From Bifiguratus adelaidae (lineage: Eukaryota; Mucoromycota; Endogonomycetes; Endogonales), in contig MVBO01000056.1 in the NCBI GenBank assembly GCA_002261195.1, positions 21,441-85,440 on the forward strand: DNA of 64,000 bases. Direction: 5' to 3'. The notes under the pieces were generated by a model. It saw nothing but the letters and a program-made list of their open reading frames with translations, searched no databases and was not told the origin of the DNA. Positions 22,393 to 33,123 of the stretch are shown here, in pieces (positions within the stretch are counted from its first letter, which is position 1; each line of letters opens with the position of its first letter). The position numbers were made by a program, and so were the translations under genes.

Positions 22393-24365
22393 CTATCGAC
22401 GTCTTGCTTTTGGTTCCAACTGTAATACGACAATGCCGGCTACAATGGCACTAAAGACAAGTGCGGCCTTGACTGCTTCATTCGAAGCGAGATGGTCCAG
22501 AACCTCTTGGGTATCCATCATACCGATGTAGTCTAAGCGATCGAGTACGTTCCTCGGATAAAGCCAGTCCATCCATGTTGGCTGATAGGTTGTATTCTTC
22601 CGCGAGAGCTCCCGAGCTTTATCGCGGGCTTTTGATTTGTCGAGCTTTTCCGGAGATGCGAATGGTCTCCAGCATGAATAGTATTTGTTTATGACCGAGC
22701 TAAAGTTAAGTGTACGAGGATTACCACTGAAGCGTAATCAAAATCTCCTTTGCGTACCTGACATCCAAAAACACTTTGGTTATTGATTGCGCTTTACGTG
22801 GGGAATACCGTCTCTCGCAATCTATAGCATCCTTTATCAGCTGTTCAATGTCTGTATTTTGGGGTACGTTCTTTAGGAGGGCGTGTAATGTTGCGTAATC
22901 CTGTGTCTCGCATTCGAGGATTTCTTGTCGTCGACTTTTGACCAACTATGGCACAAGTATAAGTTGCCGGAAATGGGTGACGGGTGAGAAATCAGTCATC
23001 GTAACTTACCGATACAGCTACATAGAGCACAATGACCGGATTTGCACTGAAAAATAAGTCGAACAAACGGCCCACGTCCTGGTATGATAAGATGTCGTGA
23101 CTGAACCATGTCAGTATCCAGCTGATGCAATAATAAGGTGGAACCCCGGCACTATCAAGGTATAAGGCAATGAGTGACACGCCAGATCGCTGCTTGCCTC
23201 TCTAAGCATTCGTAAATCTCTTCGTCCTCATATTTCAGTAATTGTTGCACGAGTTCAGCGGCCCGCATGGTCGGCGCTAACGTTTCAGCCATCGCATCTG
23301 TAATGACATGGATGGGGGTTAAGAATAATCTCGAAATGAAATGAGCGAGCGCAATATTGTCTCTAAAGCAAAAGGATATCTGGCCAGGAACAATGCCACG
23401 TTTTCGATGCATTCCACAGTAATGTCGGTGTCTTGCAGGTGCAAAAGAACGGTAGCGCTCAGATCATGAAAGCCCTAAGTCATGATATCAATGCTGTTTC
23501 TCTGTTTCATAATTCTTACCTGATAGTAATGTAGGTCTGGATTTCTTCGTAATACAGTCATGATTACGTCAAACACACGTTGTCGGACATCGGGTTTAGC
23601 AATGGATACCCAATCTGCCTCTGGTCAATGCAATGTTTCATAGATTCGCACTTACCATGCTCTAACCAATGCAGTGATCGCACCACATCCATCCATACTT
23701 GCTCTTCATCCTTGTGCCGTCCTTGTACGCGCTGAAAGCCTTATTTCCATTAATGGCAAATATCCGAAGGCGCACCTCAATTGGATGACGCCATGTTCAA
23801 AAATAGGCATGGGATGCGCCAACTTACCGGTGGGAGAGGCGGGAATGTGCCCACGTCGCTCCTTTTTGTATCGTAGGAGTACAGGCCTGTGGAGCATGCT
23901 TTAATCTTGGCGGTCACGGTGAACATAGTAATATCTCTTCCCTTTCTTACCATGCTTTCCGGCGAAGATTCGCCGAAAGGAAACCGCCACGCATACGAGC
24001 GATATTCTGGAGGACGGCAATGTCTCGTTGATCTATGGCTTCCAGAATATCTTCCTCGCGGTCACGGAGTTCATGCGGCGCAAGGCCTAGTTGTCGCGGT
24101 GACAAGGCTCGATGAAAAGAGGCTTTAACAAAGTCCAAGTTGATGTGCGCAGTTTGCTCCTGCCGCTCTGCCAAAACCGCCGATAACCTGCCAAACGGAA
24201 AAGTTCAGCCAGGGGTTGAGACGACAAGCTTGAATGGTGCAAAGGTCGCCATGTCATGCTAGCTCTTGCGGTGTCCACATACCTGGCTGACTCAAAGCAT
24301 GACTCGGTCCCATCACGCACATTGGTTCGGTGTGTCCTGCTCCATTCGCGCAATTCGACACTCAT
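22393..24365 (-). CDS. TBC-domain Rab GTPase-activating protein, TBC1D20/Gyp10 type, tail-anchored
   Basis: Stimulates GTP hydrolysis by Rab1/Ypt1-class proteins at the ER-Golgi. Ten exons are inferred (complement 24283-24365, 23951-24187, 23828-23886, 23656-23739, 23520-23614, 23418-23474, 23198-23379, 23010-23151, 22758-22945, 22393-22699), about 477 residues. TBC landmarks in order are LRRKAWPVLL, VWMDVVRSL, the Gln-finger RRNPDLHYYQGFHD, PPYYCISWILTWFSHDI and VGRLFDLFFSANP. The C-terminus has a single hydrophobic span (AALVFSAIVAGIVVLQL), as in TBC1D20. The intron at 23152-23197 has a GC donor. The junction near 23380-23417 is uncertain, as the implied intron is only 38 nt. Confidence 0.85.
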
Positions 24366-24794
24366 GGTTATCTGGACATAAATGACTGTCTGCAAATTAA
24401 TTGGTGAGTTTTTGTGTATTTGTGCAGACGTGGATGGCTCACAAAGATATAAGCAGCTGCTGTGTTGGCGTGCGCTTATCATCCTGGCTTTAATGCACGC
24501 AAACTTTCGTGAATAAGCTGCTGTTGGCCCATGCGGACACCACACAACAGACGCAACATACTTAGCGACATGATTCTTTTGGGGGGTTGATGTCACTCGG
24601 CGCAATCATCGGCACATCAGGCCTACAATGGCACTTGAAATAGGCATCTACAGCTGACGACCTTTATCACACGCTATTCAATCTAATATCGCACACTTTA
24701 ACACAAGAAACATGCTCATGTGCCACAATTCGTGTGGTATCTTTGCAGCATCAGGGATGCAGCAATTCTAGTCTACGGAAAGCTTGGAACAGTT
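24366..24794. other. Intergenic region between the TBC gene and the sulfotransferase array
   Basis: I see no supported gene here. It must contain the promoter of the minus-strand TBC gene and the downstream side of sulfotransferase copy A. Confidence 0.4.
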
Positions 24795-25543
24795 CTATGT
24801 GGATCGTTGCAACAACTGATACCTCTTTGCGGCTTGTACAGCTATTGCGGCGACACCCGTTGCAACACTGGTCAAGACATCCCATTGATTGTAGCGATCA
24901 AACCTTTCAAGGTCATGATCACTTTTCGGAACTCTTTCGTGTGGTTGGTATGAGGATACTGAACATCCGGCACGGGCACGCCGAGGAACGCACACAATGG
25001 CCCTCATTCGTCTTGTGGCCTGAAGATGAATACGTTCTCTTTGCCTTTGTAATCAAGAACCTTCTGGGCATGCTGCTCTATCTTGCGAATATCGAATTGC
25101 TTGTCTTAAAAATCGAACTTCGAATTCGCCATCCCATATCACCTTCTTACCATGGCGTACTGTCTCTCGAGTGTATTTGGTATGACAAGACTCGCCGGAA
25201 ATGGCCAAGTAACCATCGAAACATCGTAAATTGTGTTTGGTGCAGACTGCCACCACTTCTCGCCGTCGCGGACGGAGTGTATTATTTTAGCGCCCGGGTA
25301 TTGATCAATCAACTCTTTGTAGAAGGAGCAAGCCGGCCAGTCACAAGCAGCTTCGTAGCCCTTAAGGTATGCGTCCCAGTCGACCTTTTTGCCGTCGTAT
25401 GCGTCCATCCATATCGGAATGTCCTTGCCACCCCGAACGATGTCTACCATATGAAAGCAAGGATAACCAAGTATCTCCAAAGCTGTTTTCATGGAATTCG
25501 TACCGGTCCGACCATATCCAGTGCAAAATACTTTGAGTGGCAT
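24795..25543 (-). pseudogene. Sulfotransferase-like copy A (P-loop, Sulfotransfer_4 type), frameshifted
   Basis: The first of five tandem minus-strand copies. It starts MPLKVFCTGYGRTGTNS with an intact P-loop and reads well to about residue 120. The frame then slips near 25150, slips again at a run of five T on the coding strand (plus 25108-25112), meets a nonsense TGA at 25004-25006 where the intact copies have Trp, and slips a third time near 24900 before the C-terminal hydrophobic helix. Concatenating the three frames recovers the whole family profile, so this is a recent pseudogene rather than a shorter protein. Confidence 0.85.
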
Positions 25544-25806
25544 GGTGTTTAAGAAAAGGTGAACGCACTAAATGCGCGCTACCATACCTTTAACGGCAAC
25601 GCTCATTAATTCATAAGGATGATTAATCTTCCGGGACCGTTTGAGGCTCGGTGCATCAACCTGCTGGAGACGCTTTTGGTGTTCAAATCATCGATCTATC
25701 ACAATCCACAAGATCATCGTAAGCAAATGTATTGTGGTAAGGAGGGGAGACGATCTATCGTGACAATCCGAACCGTCAACACACTAACATCCCGGGCCCC
25801 GTTGAT

Positions 25807-26544
25807 TTACAACAATTGATGCCTCTTCGCGACTTGCAACGCTACTGCTGCGACACCGGCAGTAACTGCCGACCAAAACACCTTACTCATTATTCTATTG
25901 ACGCGAGTCACCCGCTCAATGCGCTCACGAAACATCTTAGTATCGTTCGTGTGAGGGAATGGCACATCCGGCACGGGCTCCCCGAGAAAGGCGCACAGCG
26001 GCTCCCATCCATCCTGAACTCGGAAAATCAATACGTTCTCCTTGCCCTTGTACTCGAGAACGTTCTGAGTGTGCTCCTCCATCTTGCGAATCGCATACTG
26101 TTTATCCTGGAATCGATTATCAAAACTGCGCTCCCAAATCACCTTTTTGGTCATCTGGCGCAGCTTCTCGATACGCGTGGGTGTGAGAAGGCTCATTGGG
26201 AAGGACGGCCTCATCGTCGATGCTTCATATATCGTGTTACGCGCCGATTCGTACCACTTTTCACCATCGCGCACTGAGTGAATAATCTTGGCGTTAGGGT
26301 AATGATCGATAAGCTCCTTGTAAAAGGTGACAGCAGGCCAGTCGCAAACCGCAGTATACCCTTCGAAATACGCATCCCAGTCCACCTTCTTGCCTTCCGC
26401 AGCGTCTACCCAAGCTTGCGGGTCCTTGCCGGCCTCAATGATTTCCAATATGTGAAAGCAAGGATAACCAAGTATCTCCAGGGCCTCTTTGATGGAGTTG
26501 GTGCCAGTACGACCAAATCCTGTGCAGAATACTTCGATCGTCAT
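25807..26544 (-). CDS. Sulfotransferase-like P-loop protein, copy B (intact)
   Basis: 245 residues in one exon, and the best-preserved member of the array. It starts MTIEVFCTGFGRTGTNS; the GRTGTNS loop corresponds to the 5'-phosphosulfate-binding loop of PAPS sulfotransferases. The second phosphate motif is IHSVRDGEKWYESARN. The middle has the family block KGKENVLIFRVQDGWEP, and the C-terminus is a hydrophobic helix (FWSAVTAGVAAVALQVAKR), suggesting a membrane-tethered form. The acceptor substrate is unknown. The upstream in-frame TTG at 26610 is not a start. Neighbours on both sides are paralogues. Confidence 0.88.
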   Translation of the reverse strand: MTIEVFCTGFGRTGTNSIKEALEILGYPCFHILEIIEAGKDPQAWVDAAEGKKVDWDAYFEGYTAVCDWPAVTFYKELIDHYPNAKIIHSVRDGEKWYESARNTIYEASTMRPSFPMSLLTPTRIEKLRQMTKKVIWERSFDNRFQDKQYAIRKMEEHTQNVLEYKGKENVLIFRVQDGWEPLCAFLGEPVPDVPFPHTNDTKMFRERIERVTRVNRIMSKVFWSAVTAGVAAVALQVAKRHQLL

Positions 26545-26750
26545 GGTGTGAAGAAGAAGTTTCGGGCGCAATAGCCCGTTCGAAGGGTCTTCCTCATTTT
26601 CCGAAATCAATCATTAACAGTCACGCCCGATGAGTGTTTGACGCATAGTCGGGTAAATCCAAACGACGCGCTCGGACATACAAGCAGCGGGATCATGGTG
26701 TAAGTCATTGTACCATCACAAGTACGGATCAATTGACAATTAAACATGAC

Positions 26751-27491
26751 CTACAGTCCCAACAATTGAGGCCTCTTTGCGACTTGAACAGCTATCACTG
26801 CGAAGCCAGCCGCCAACCCCGACCAAAATGCCCGATATACAACCACATTTGTGCGCTTCATCTTGTCAATATACGCCCGGAATGACTTGGAGTCGTTGAT
26901 ATGAGGGAATGGCCCATTCGGCACTGGAACTCCAAGGAAGGCACACAAAGGTTCCCAACCGTCCTGCACCCGAAAAACCAGCACATTGTCTTTGCCTTTG
27001 TAGTCCAAAACACCCTGCGTGTGTTTTTCCATCATCCGAATGGTGTGTTCTTTATCGGTGAGTCTATCATCGAAATCGCGCTTCCACAACATGGCAGCCA
27101 GTTGTTGCATTTGCCTGAAACCCTTTGGCGTAAACAAGCTCATTGGGAAAGAGCACTTCATCGTTGACACATCCCATATTGTATTTCGCGCTGACTGATA
27201 CCAACTTTCACCATCGCGTACGGAGTGAATGATTTTGGCGTTCGGGTAGTGGTCGATGAGCTCCTTATTAAAGGTGACAGCAGGCCAGTCGCATACGGCC
27301 TCATAGCCTTCAAAGTACGCATCCCAGTCCACCTCTTTGCCGTCAGCAGCATCCATCCAAATTTTCGCGTCTCTGCAGCCGCTGACTATCTCGGTCATGT
27401 GAAAGCATGGGTAACCGAGAGTTTCCAACGCTTCTTTGATAGATTTGGTACCTGTACGACAATATCCTGTGCAAAAGACTTGGATTGTCAT
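26751..27491 (-). CDS. Sulfotransferase-like P-loop protein, copy C (intact, altered P-loop)
   Basis: 246 residues in one exon, about two thirds identical to copy B by eye. It keeps the second motif (IHSVRDGESWYQSARN), the KGKDNVLVFRVQDGWEP block and the C-terminal hydrophobic helix. The P-loop reads GYCRTGTKS where copies A, B and E have G-[YF]-GRTGTNS, so the conserved Gly is Cys and the Asn is Lys. Whether it still binds PAPS is open. Because the frame is intact along its length, it is either functional or very recently relaxed. Confidence 0.86.
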   Translation of the reverse strand: MTIQVFCTGYCRTGTKSIKEALETLGYPCFHMTEIVSGCRDAKIWMDAADGKEVDWDAYFEGYEAVCDWPAVTFNKELIDHYPNAKIIHSVRDGESWYQSARNTIWDVSTMKCSFPMSLFTPKGFRQMQQLAAMLWKRDFDDRLTDKEHTIRMMEKHTQGVLDYKGKDNVLVFRVQDGWEPLCAFLGVPVPNGPFPHINDSKSFRAYIDKMKRTNVVVYRAFWSGLAAGFAVIAVQVAKRPQLLGL

Positions 27492-27703
27492 GCTGCAAGT
27501 GGAGTCAAAAAGCGACCTCGGCGAAAAACCTCGGAACTCAACTCGTGACTGTTAATTCATCATGTCGAAAGCGTTGGTTCGCAGGCCATTCAAGCCTCAG
27601 CATGTAGTCAATGCAAGTCTACACAAGCCCCGTAATGCATCATTTTCCAAGTTCTGGGAAAGGTGGCCTATTGCTGGCGAACTTTGTGACTGAAAGAGCA
27701 AAA

Positions 27704-28320
27704 TCAATCACATTGCTCCAAATGATCGACGGACAGCTTTATTTGGCACGACCATGTTGAAATCGACGTGGCACAGCGTATCACAACAATCTCTGTCTTT
27801 GCGACCTCTATCGCTACTGCCACCACTCCCGCGGTCACTGACGTCCAAAAGATACCACTGAGAATCGCGGTGGCACGTCGAACTTTCGTAATCCGCTCAC
27901 GAAACATCTTAGCATCGCTATTGCAGGGAAAAAGGCACATCCGGCACAGGCACTCCGAGGAAGGCAAATAACGGTTCCATCCATCTTGTATCCGGAATAT
28001 CAGCATCTTTTCCTTGCCCTTGTAGTCGAGAACGCTCTGGGTATGTTGCTCCATTTGCTTGATCGCGTATTCCTTGTCCCAGAATCGGTCATGGAAGTCG
28101 CGTATCCATATAATCTTATCAGCCATCTTTCGATGCCTCATGATCTGTCTGGGAATGATGAGGTTCATCGGGAAACTGATTTTCATGTGCGTCGCTTCCG
28201 GGGATGGTGTTGTATGCTGAATTCCCACCAACTGTCGCCGTCGCGGACAGCATGGATAACCTTGGCGTCAGGGTAATGATCGATGATTTGCTTGTAGAAA
28301 GTGGCGGGCCAGCGTAAGCA
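27704..28320 (-). pseudogene. Sulfotransferase-like copy D, 5'-truncated and frameshifted
   Basis: Homology to the array begins only at the WPATFYKQIIDHYPDAK segment (about 28300-28320), so the P-loop third is gone. The remainder is spread over three frames. A slip follows IHAVRDGDSWW near 28220; the central frame has KMADKIIWIRDFHDRFWDKE; another pair of slips garbles the QDGW-EPL-AFLG block near 27960. The ancestral stop is lost, so the frame runs about 30 codons past the usual C-terminus to 27704. Confidence 0.82.
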
Positions 28321-28421
28321 ATATGTGATGGTAGGTACAATTGGTCTATCAACTGGTTATGTATCAATTAATCGCATATAGCTGCCCCAGTCCAGCTACC
28401 AATGTGACTATATTGATGCTC

Positions 28422-29146
28422 TTAATGGCGCACTATCTGTCTGTTGTAGGCGAACGCGACACCAGCAGCAACAAGTGCCCAGAAAACACCGTTAAAAATT
28501 CTTTCAGTTAGACGAATCCGTGATATGATAGCTTTCACCGCGTTGGTGTCGTTGCTGTTGGGGAAGGGCACATTTGGAACCGGTACACCCAGAAACTTGC
28601 AAAGCGGTTCCCTTCACTCCTGTACTTGGAACACCAGGACATTGTCCGTGCCCTTGTAGTCGAGCACATTCTGCTTGTGCTATAGCATGACCTTCTTTGA
28701 TGCCTCCTTGTCCAAGAAACCATTCGAAAACACGGCAGCCCATAACTCGTCAGTCATGGCTCTTGTCTTGCGAACTTGACTGGGCGTGAACCAGCTGAAA
28801 GGCTCGTGTCGACGTGAGAAAGCTCCCAAATGGTGCTCTTCACCGAGTCATACAACTTGTCGGGATCTCTATCGGTATAGATGATTTTCGCGTCCGGATA
28901 ATGATCAATAATCTCCTTGTAAAAGTAGAAACCGGCCAATCGCAAGCAGCTGTATACCCTTTGAAGATGAAATCCCCAGTCGATAGGCTTGCCGTGAAGC
29001 GCGTCGATAAAGAGCGTCGGATCCACTGCCTTCTTATCAATGATTTCGACCATGTGAAAGCAAGGATAACCAAGGATCTCCAATGCCTCTTTGAGCGAGT
29101 TTGTGCCTGTGCGGCCGAAGCCAGTGCAGTAAACTCTGAGTGTCAT
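28422..29146 (-). pseudogene. Sulfotransferase-like copy E, frameshifted
   Basis: It starts MTLRVYCTGFGRTGTNSLKE with a canonical P-loop. Between about 28980 and 28920 an extra G and then a missing base cancel out, leaving about 20 wrong residues inside an otherwise readable frame. Downstream the frame slips again after WELSHVDTS, then meets TAG and TGA codons, the latter near the QDGW position. The last segment (FLGVPVPNVPFPNSND, then a hydrophobic helix FWALVAAGVAFAY) is recognisable to the TAA at 28422-28424. It is the most diverged full-length copy, so probably the oldest. Confidence 0.82.
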
Positions 29147-29666
29147 GATTGTTCGTATTCGCATCCCAAAAAGCCCTTAATATATAAAAGCGTCAAATTA
29201 ACTCGCGTTCAAAGCCCGAATTTCCTTTCTGCGAATCGCGTGGTTCGAAGCCACCACCATTTTGTACGTTTTGTACACGCACAGCATTGCCCGTCTTGTT
29301 GGCGCAGATGCAGGGAAAGAATGAATGCGGGAATTCCTCTGGCAGATGTTCTACTGAATTTGGCAAGTGTGATATATTGTATCAGCACCGTCTATTTGGC
29401 ATCTATATAACCACTCTTCGATCAATGCATATCTGACAGCATGGAATAACCCTTTGGCGTATTCATTGGACCAAGTCAACACATCCAACCGAAACGTGTT
29501 CTCCGCATGGGCAGGGTAATTACTAAAAACAGTCACAATCGTACCCTTGGACTTTTTCATCAATAAAACGAGTCGCACTGCTGTCTCTCTCTTGTTTCCT
29601 TTCTCTTTCTCTCTGTCTTCTCTCGGTCATCAACACCTCGTATTGCTCCCTTCAGATAACATCGTC
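29147..29666. other. Intergenic region: sulfotransferase E upstream side and pyruvate kinase promoter
   Basis: There is no supported gene. An AT-rich ATATATAAAAG element sits at about 29180-29190. A strong pyrimidine tract (CTCTCTCTTG, TTTCTCTTTCTCTCTG) spans about 29580-29635, just before the pyruvate kinase ATG. Such CT blocks are a known core-promoter feature of highly expressed glycolytic genes in filamentous fungi. Confidence 0.55.
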
Positions 29667-31443
29667 ATGAAAAGCGACAACGTATCGACCAATCTGCAAT
29701 GGATTGCAAACATGAATGTAGACGTTGAGCCCAAGGCTGCTCGCAAGTCGTCCATTATCTGTACTATCGGTAAGTCGGTTATACACGAATGGGTGCAGAA
29801 TCCCTGCATGTGGGCCACGCCATGTGCTATCTGCGTACTGGCAAGCTGTAGAAGGCCACAGAGACCCTTCATAGATCACAATGATCATCTGGCGGGAAAA
29901 TTAACCATATATGCGCTCTTATAGGCCCCAAAACCAACAGTGTAGAGATGATCAGCAAGCTTCGTGATGCTGGATGCAACATTGTCCGCATGAACTTCTC
30001 TCATGGCTCCTACGAGGTAAGCATCGGCGACCACCCAAAAGCATTCGGGCAAAAATTTTGGGGTTTGTGCTCCCAAGTTTATCTCTGTTCATCTTTGCAA
30101 TCTAGTACCATCAATCGGTTATTGACAATACCAGAAAATCTGTCGAGACTCATCCTGGCCCACCGGTCGCTATTGCTTTGGATACCAAGGGTCCTGAGAT
30201 CCGTACTGGTTTGATGAAGGATGGTGTTGAAGTGCCTATCTCCAGCGGTCATGAGATGATCTTTAGCGTTGATCCCAAATACGCCGAGATTTGTGACGGT
30301 GAGACGATGTACATTGATTACACCAACTTGCCCAAGGTGATTGATGTCGGCAAGATCATCTACGTGGACGATGGTGTCATGTCATTCGAGGTCTTGTCCA
30401 AGGGGGACGACTACGTCAAGGTGCGAGCCTTGAACAATGGCAAGCTCAGCTCGAGGAAGGGCGTCAACTTGCCCAAGACTCCGGTCGACTTGCCTGCCCT
30501 TTCCGAGAAAGACAAGGCGGACTTGCGTTTTGGTGTCAAGAATGGTGTCGATATGATCTTTGCGTCATTCATCCGTCGTGGACAAGATATCAGAGACATT
30601 CGGGAAGTATTGGGCCCGGAGGGTGCCAACATCAAGATTATGGCCAAGCTCGAGAATCATCAAGGATGCCAAAACTTTGACGAGATTCTCAAAGAGACGG
30701 ACGCTGTCATGGTTGCTCGAGGCGATATGGGTATCGAAATCCCCTGCGAACGTGTTTTCATTGCACAAAAGATGATGATTGCAAAGTGTAATCTTGCAGG
30801 AAAGCCTGTCGTGTGCGCAACTCAAATGTTGGAATCCATGACTTACAACCCTCGTCCAACTCGCGCTGAGGTGTCTGACGTCGCCAATGCTATCCTTGAT
30901 GGTGCCGACTGTGTCATGTTGTCAGGAGAGACCGCTAAAGGTAACTATCCTATTGAAGCGGTCAAGACTATGCACGAAATTTGCGTTCTTGCCGAATCTG
31001 TCATTGCCTACGGACCGCTATATAGCGAACTCCGCACTCTCACCCCTGTCCCGACGGAAACTACAGAGACTGTCGCCAGCTCCGCGGTGTCCGCCGCCCA
31101 TGAACAGAACGCTGGCGCCATCATTGTGCTCACTCGATCTGGACGCGCTGCTCGTCTCGTCTCGAAATACCGCCCACAAGTCCCCATCATCGTAGTTACC
31201 CGAAATGCCCAAACTGCACGTCAATCCCACCTTTCGCGCGGCTGTTATCCGTTCATCTATGAAAAGCCACAATCGTCGGACCTTGCCGCCTGGCAAGACG
31301 ACGTGGACGCTCGTCTCAAATGGGGTATGGAGGAAGGTATCGCAAATGGACTTCTCAAGAGCGGTCAACCCGTCATTGCCATGCAAGGATGGAGAGGCGG
31401 TCTCGGCAACACCAACACTCTCCGTATTCTGATGGCGCCCTGA
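29667..31443 (+). CDS. Pyruvate kinase
   Basis: Transfers phosphate from phosphoenolpyruvate to ADP in the last step of glycolysis. Exons 29667-29769, 29925-30016 and 30106-31443 give 510 residues, the standard length. Motifs: [32 protein letters not shown], the active-site [21 protein letters not shown] and the [12 protein letters not shown] block; the C-terminal domain ends NTLRIL. The first intron is 155 nt, much longer than the local norm. A CT-rich leader precedes the ATG, consistent with strong constitutive expression. Confidence 0.98.
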
Positions 31444-31617
31444 GCTCAAGGAGCTTTCCGACAATTGTCCTGATTTCCGCATTTTTTTTCTTTTCATCTT
31501 TTCATGTACTTAACACAAGGTCCATGCGTATCGGTCTCGCTACGAAAAATATATAGGCATCATTGGAATACAAGGAAGAAAGCATTGTTGTTTGTTACAC
31601 GTCCATATCGACCATGT

Positions 31618-32173
31618 TTAATTGTTCTCCACTAGCTTGCCCACCAAGAGATACTTGTTTTTAAAATGCATCTCCCATCCACGCAAAGACTCCCATTCAT
31701 CTCCCGTCAAATCCTCCAACTTGTCTATCGGTCCGTTCACATCCGAGAGCATATCGAGATCAAACGAGTTTTTGGCGAGTCCTCGAGAGGCATCCCGTCC
31801 AGCAAAGTTACCGTAAGGTCCATCTATCACAAAAGTCAACAAAGGTCAAACCGAAAATAATAAAGACATGAGGTTTAATCGTCAAAGACGTACCTGGTCC
31901 ATAAAAGTTTCGACCCAAGCTTGCATCGTACACTTGTCCATTGACAGCAAGCATAAGCCTACCGCGACCTCCGTCCTGTCGTCCATCAAAGGCGGCTAAT
32001 TCTCGAGGTGTATAGTCTCTAAAGACAATGGTATCTGGATGAGTTAGTGAAGGTGGTGTGGACGTGGACGTGGAGTAAAGCGTAGAGAGAACATAGACGA
32101 GCGTTGCTGAGAGAAGCCAGTTGAGCGGATTCTTTCGCAATTGTGTGGAGAGCGTGACAAGGTCCATGGCCAT
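31618..32173 (-). CDS. DAP1: Dap1/MAPR-type cytochrome b5-domain haem protein
   Basis: A membrane-associated progesterone receptor homologue; in yeast Dap1 binds haem and supports the sterol P450 Erg11. Two exons (complement 31894-32173, 31618-31823) make 161 residues. An N-terminal hydrophobic helix (NWLLSATLVYVLSTLY) is followed by the cytochrome b5-like domain with FRDYTPRELAAFDG, LAVNGQVYDAS and YGPDGPYGNFAGRDASRGLA, the last being the MAPR signature. It is divergent from the CDGSH gene, about 95 bp between putative starts. Confidence 0.95.
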
Positions 32174-32268
32174 TTAGCCGAATTTGGGGATGCGCTTTTA
32201 GAGCTTGGGTGGGATTGTGTCTCGTATTTGTTTTCTTCTATCTGCATGTCATGTCTGGGGAGGTAACG

Positions 32269-32877
32269 ATGGCGGAGGATAGATGTAGGGAAGATTTCAA
32301 GGATATTGAGGATTTAAAGGCTTGCGTGGCACTGGTAGGGATGTACATTCGATTGGAGGGTGTCATTGATCCATCTTCTAGTTTGGACCTTGTATCGTCA
32401 AGAATTTGAAGCAAGGCGAGACAAAACTATGGTGTACTTGTGGTCTTTCCAAATCGCAACCATGGTATGTGAGGTTACGGGCAATGCTTTGGTCCCTCGA
32501 TTCATCGAACCGTTTGCATGTAGGTGTGATAATTCTCACAAGGAAACACCTTTCAAGCCATTGGTGTGGCGCGTGACCGGAACACTCAAGGATGGACGTG
32601 CACAAACCATGTACAGTCTCTGTGGCTGCAAGTATTCTTCAAGTCGTCCGTAAGTTGCTTCTGCATAATGTCATCCGCATCTGGCTAATCGTTGATTAAA
32701 TCCCAACCTCAGATACTGTGATTGATCTCGTAAGTGGTACCATAACCTCTTCCAATCACCTCGAATGTAATCAACATAGATATACACCAAGCCGTTCCAT
32801 ACTTTGCGAGACAGGAAGTCTGCAAACATGATCATTCAGGGAAACTTTGCGTGTATTGTGGATTTGCTAGTGGCTGA
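32269..32877 (+). CDS. Double-CDGSH iron-sulfur protein (CISD3/MiNT-like) with an in-frame TGA
   Basis: Inferred exons are 32269-32334 (start uncertain), 32382-32464, 32524-32649, 32713-32729 and 32780-32877, with all phases matching. Joined, they give KLWCTCGLSKSQPWCDNSH, a complete first CDGSH [2Fe-2S] motif, then LCGCKYSSSRPYCD, a second one. At the Gly of the second motif the codon is TGA (32723-32725). Ser and His follow in frame across the next intron, so the second site reads C-D-stop-S-H. Human CISD3 has the same two-motif layout in the mitochondrial matrix. The gene may be freshly inactivated, truncated, or miscalled by one base. Confidence 0.6.
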
Positions 32878-33123
32878 GATAAAAAATATTATTGTGAAGG
32901 TTTGAGCGCCTAGAGTACAAGCGACATTGGACACTCGTCGTCTTTTCACACCTTGTCATTGCACGCAACGCTTGTTTGTTGGGGAATTCCAAGCGGTATA
33001 AGGACCTCGATTGCGCCGAACGAGTGCTTTTACAACAAAAGACGGCGGCTCATTGACTGATTTCACCTCTTGCTCGAAACGAACTCACGTTGCCCGCAAC
33101 TGTCGGTGTAAGGCTATTCAACC

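Noticed and set aside
24734-25552. 272-codon plus-strand open frame
   Set aside because: It is the antisense of sulfotransferase copy A; similar plus-strand frames recur opposite B, C and E.
32723-32725. TGA read as selenocysteine or reassigned codon
   Set aside because: TGA is the natural stop of several intact genes here (pyruvate kinase, DAHP synthase, the iron dehydrogenase), and I see no candidate SECIS-type structure; Gly, not Cys or Sec, is expected at this position.
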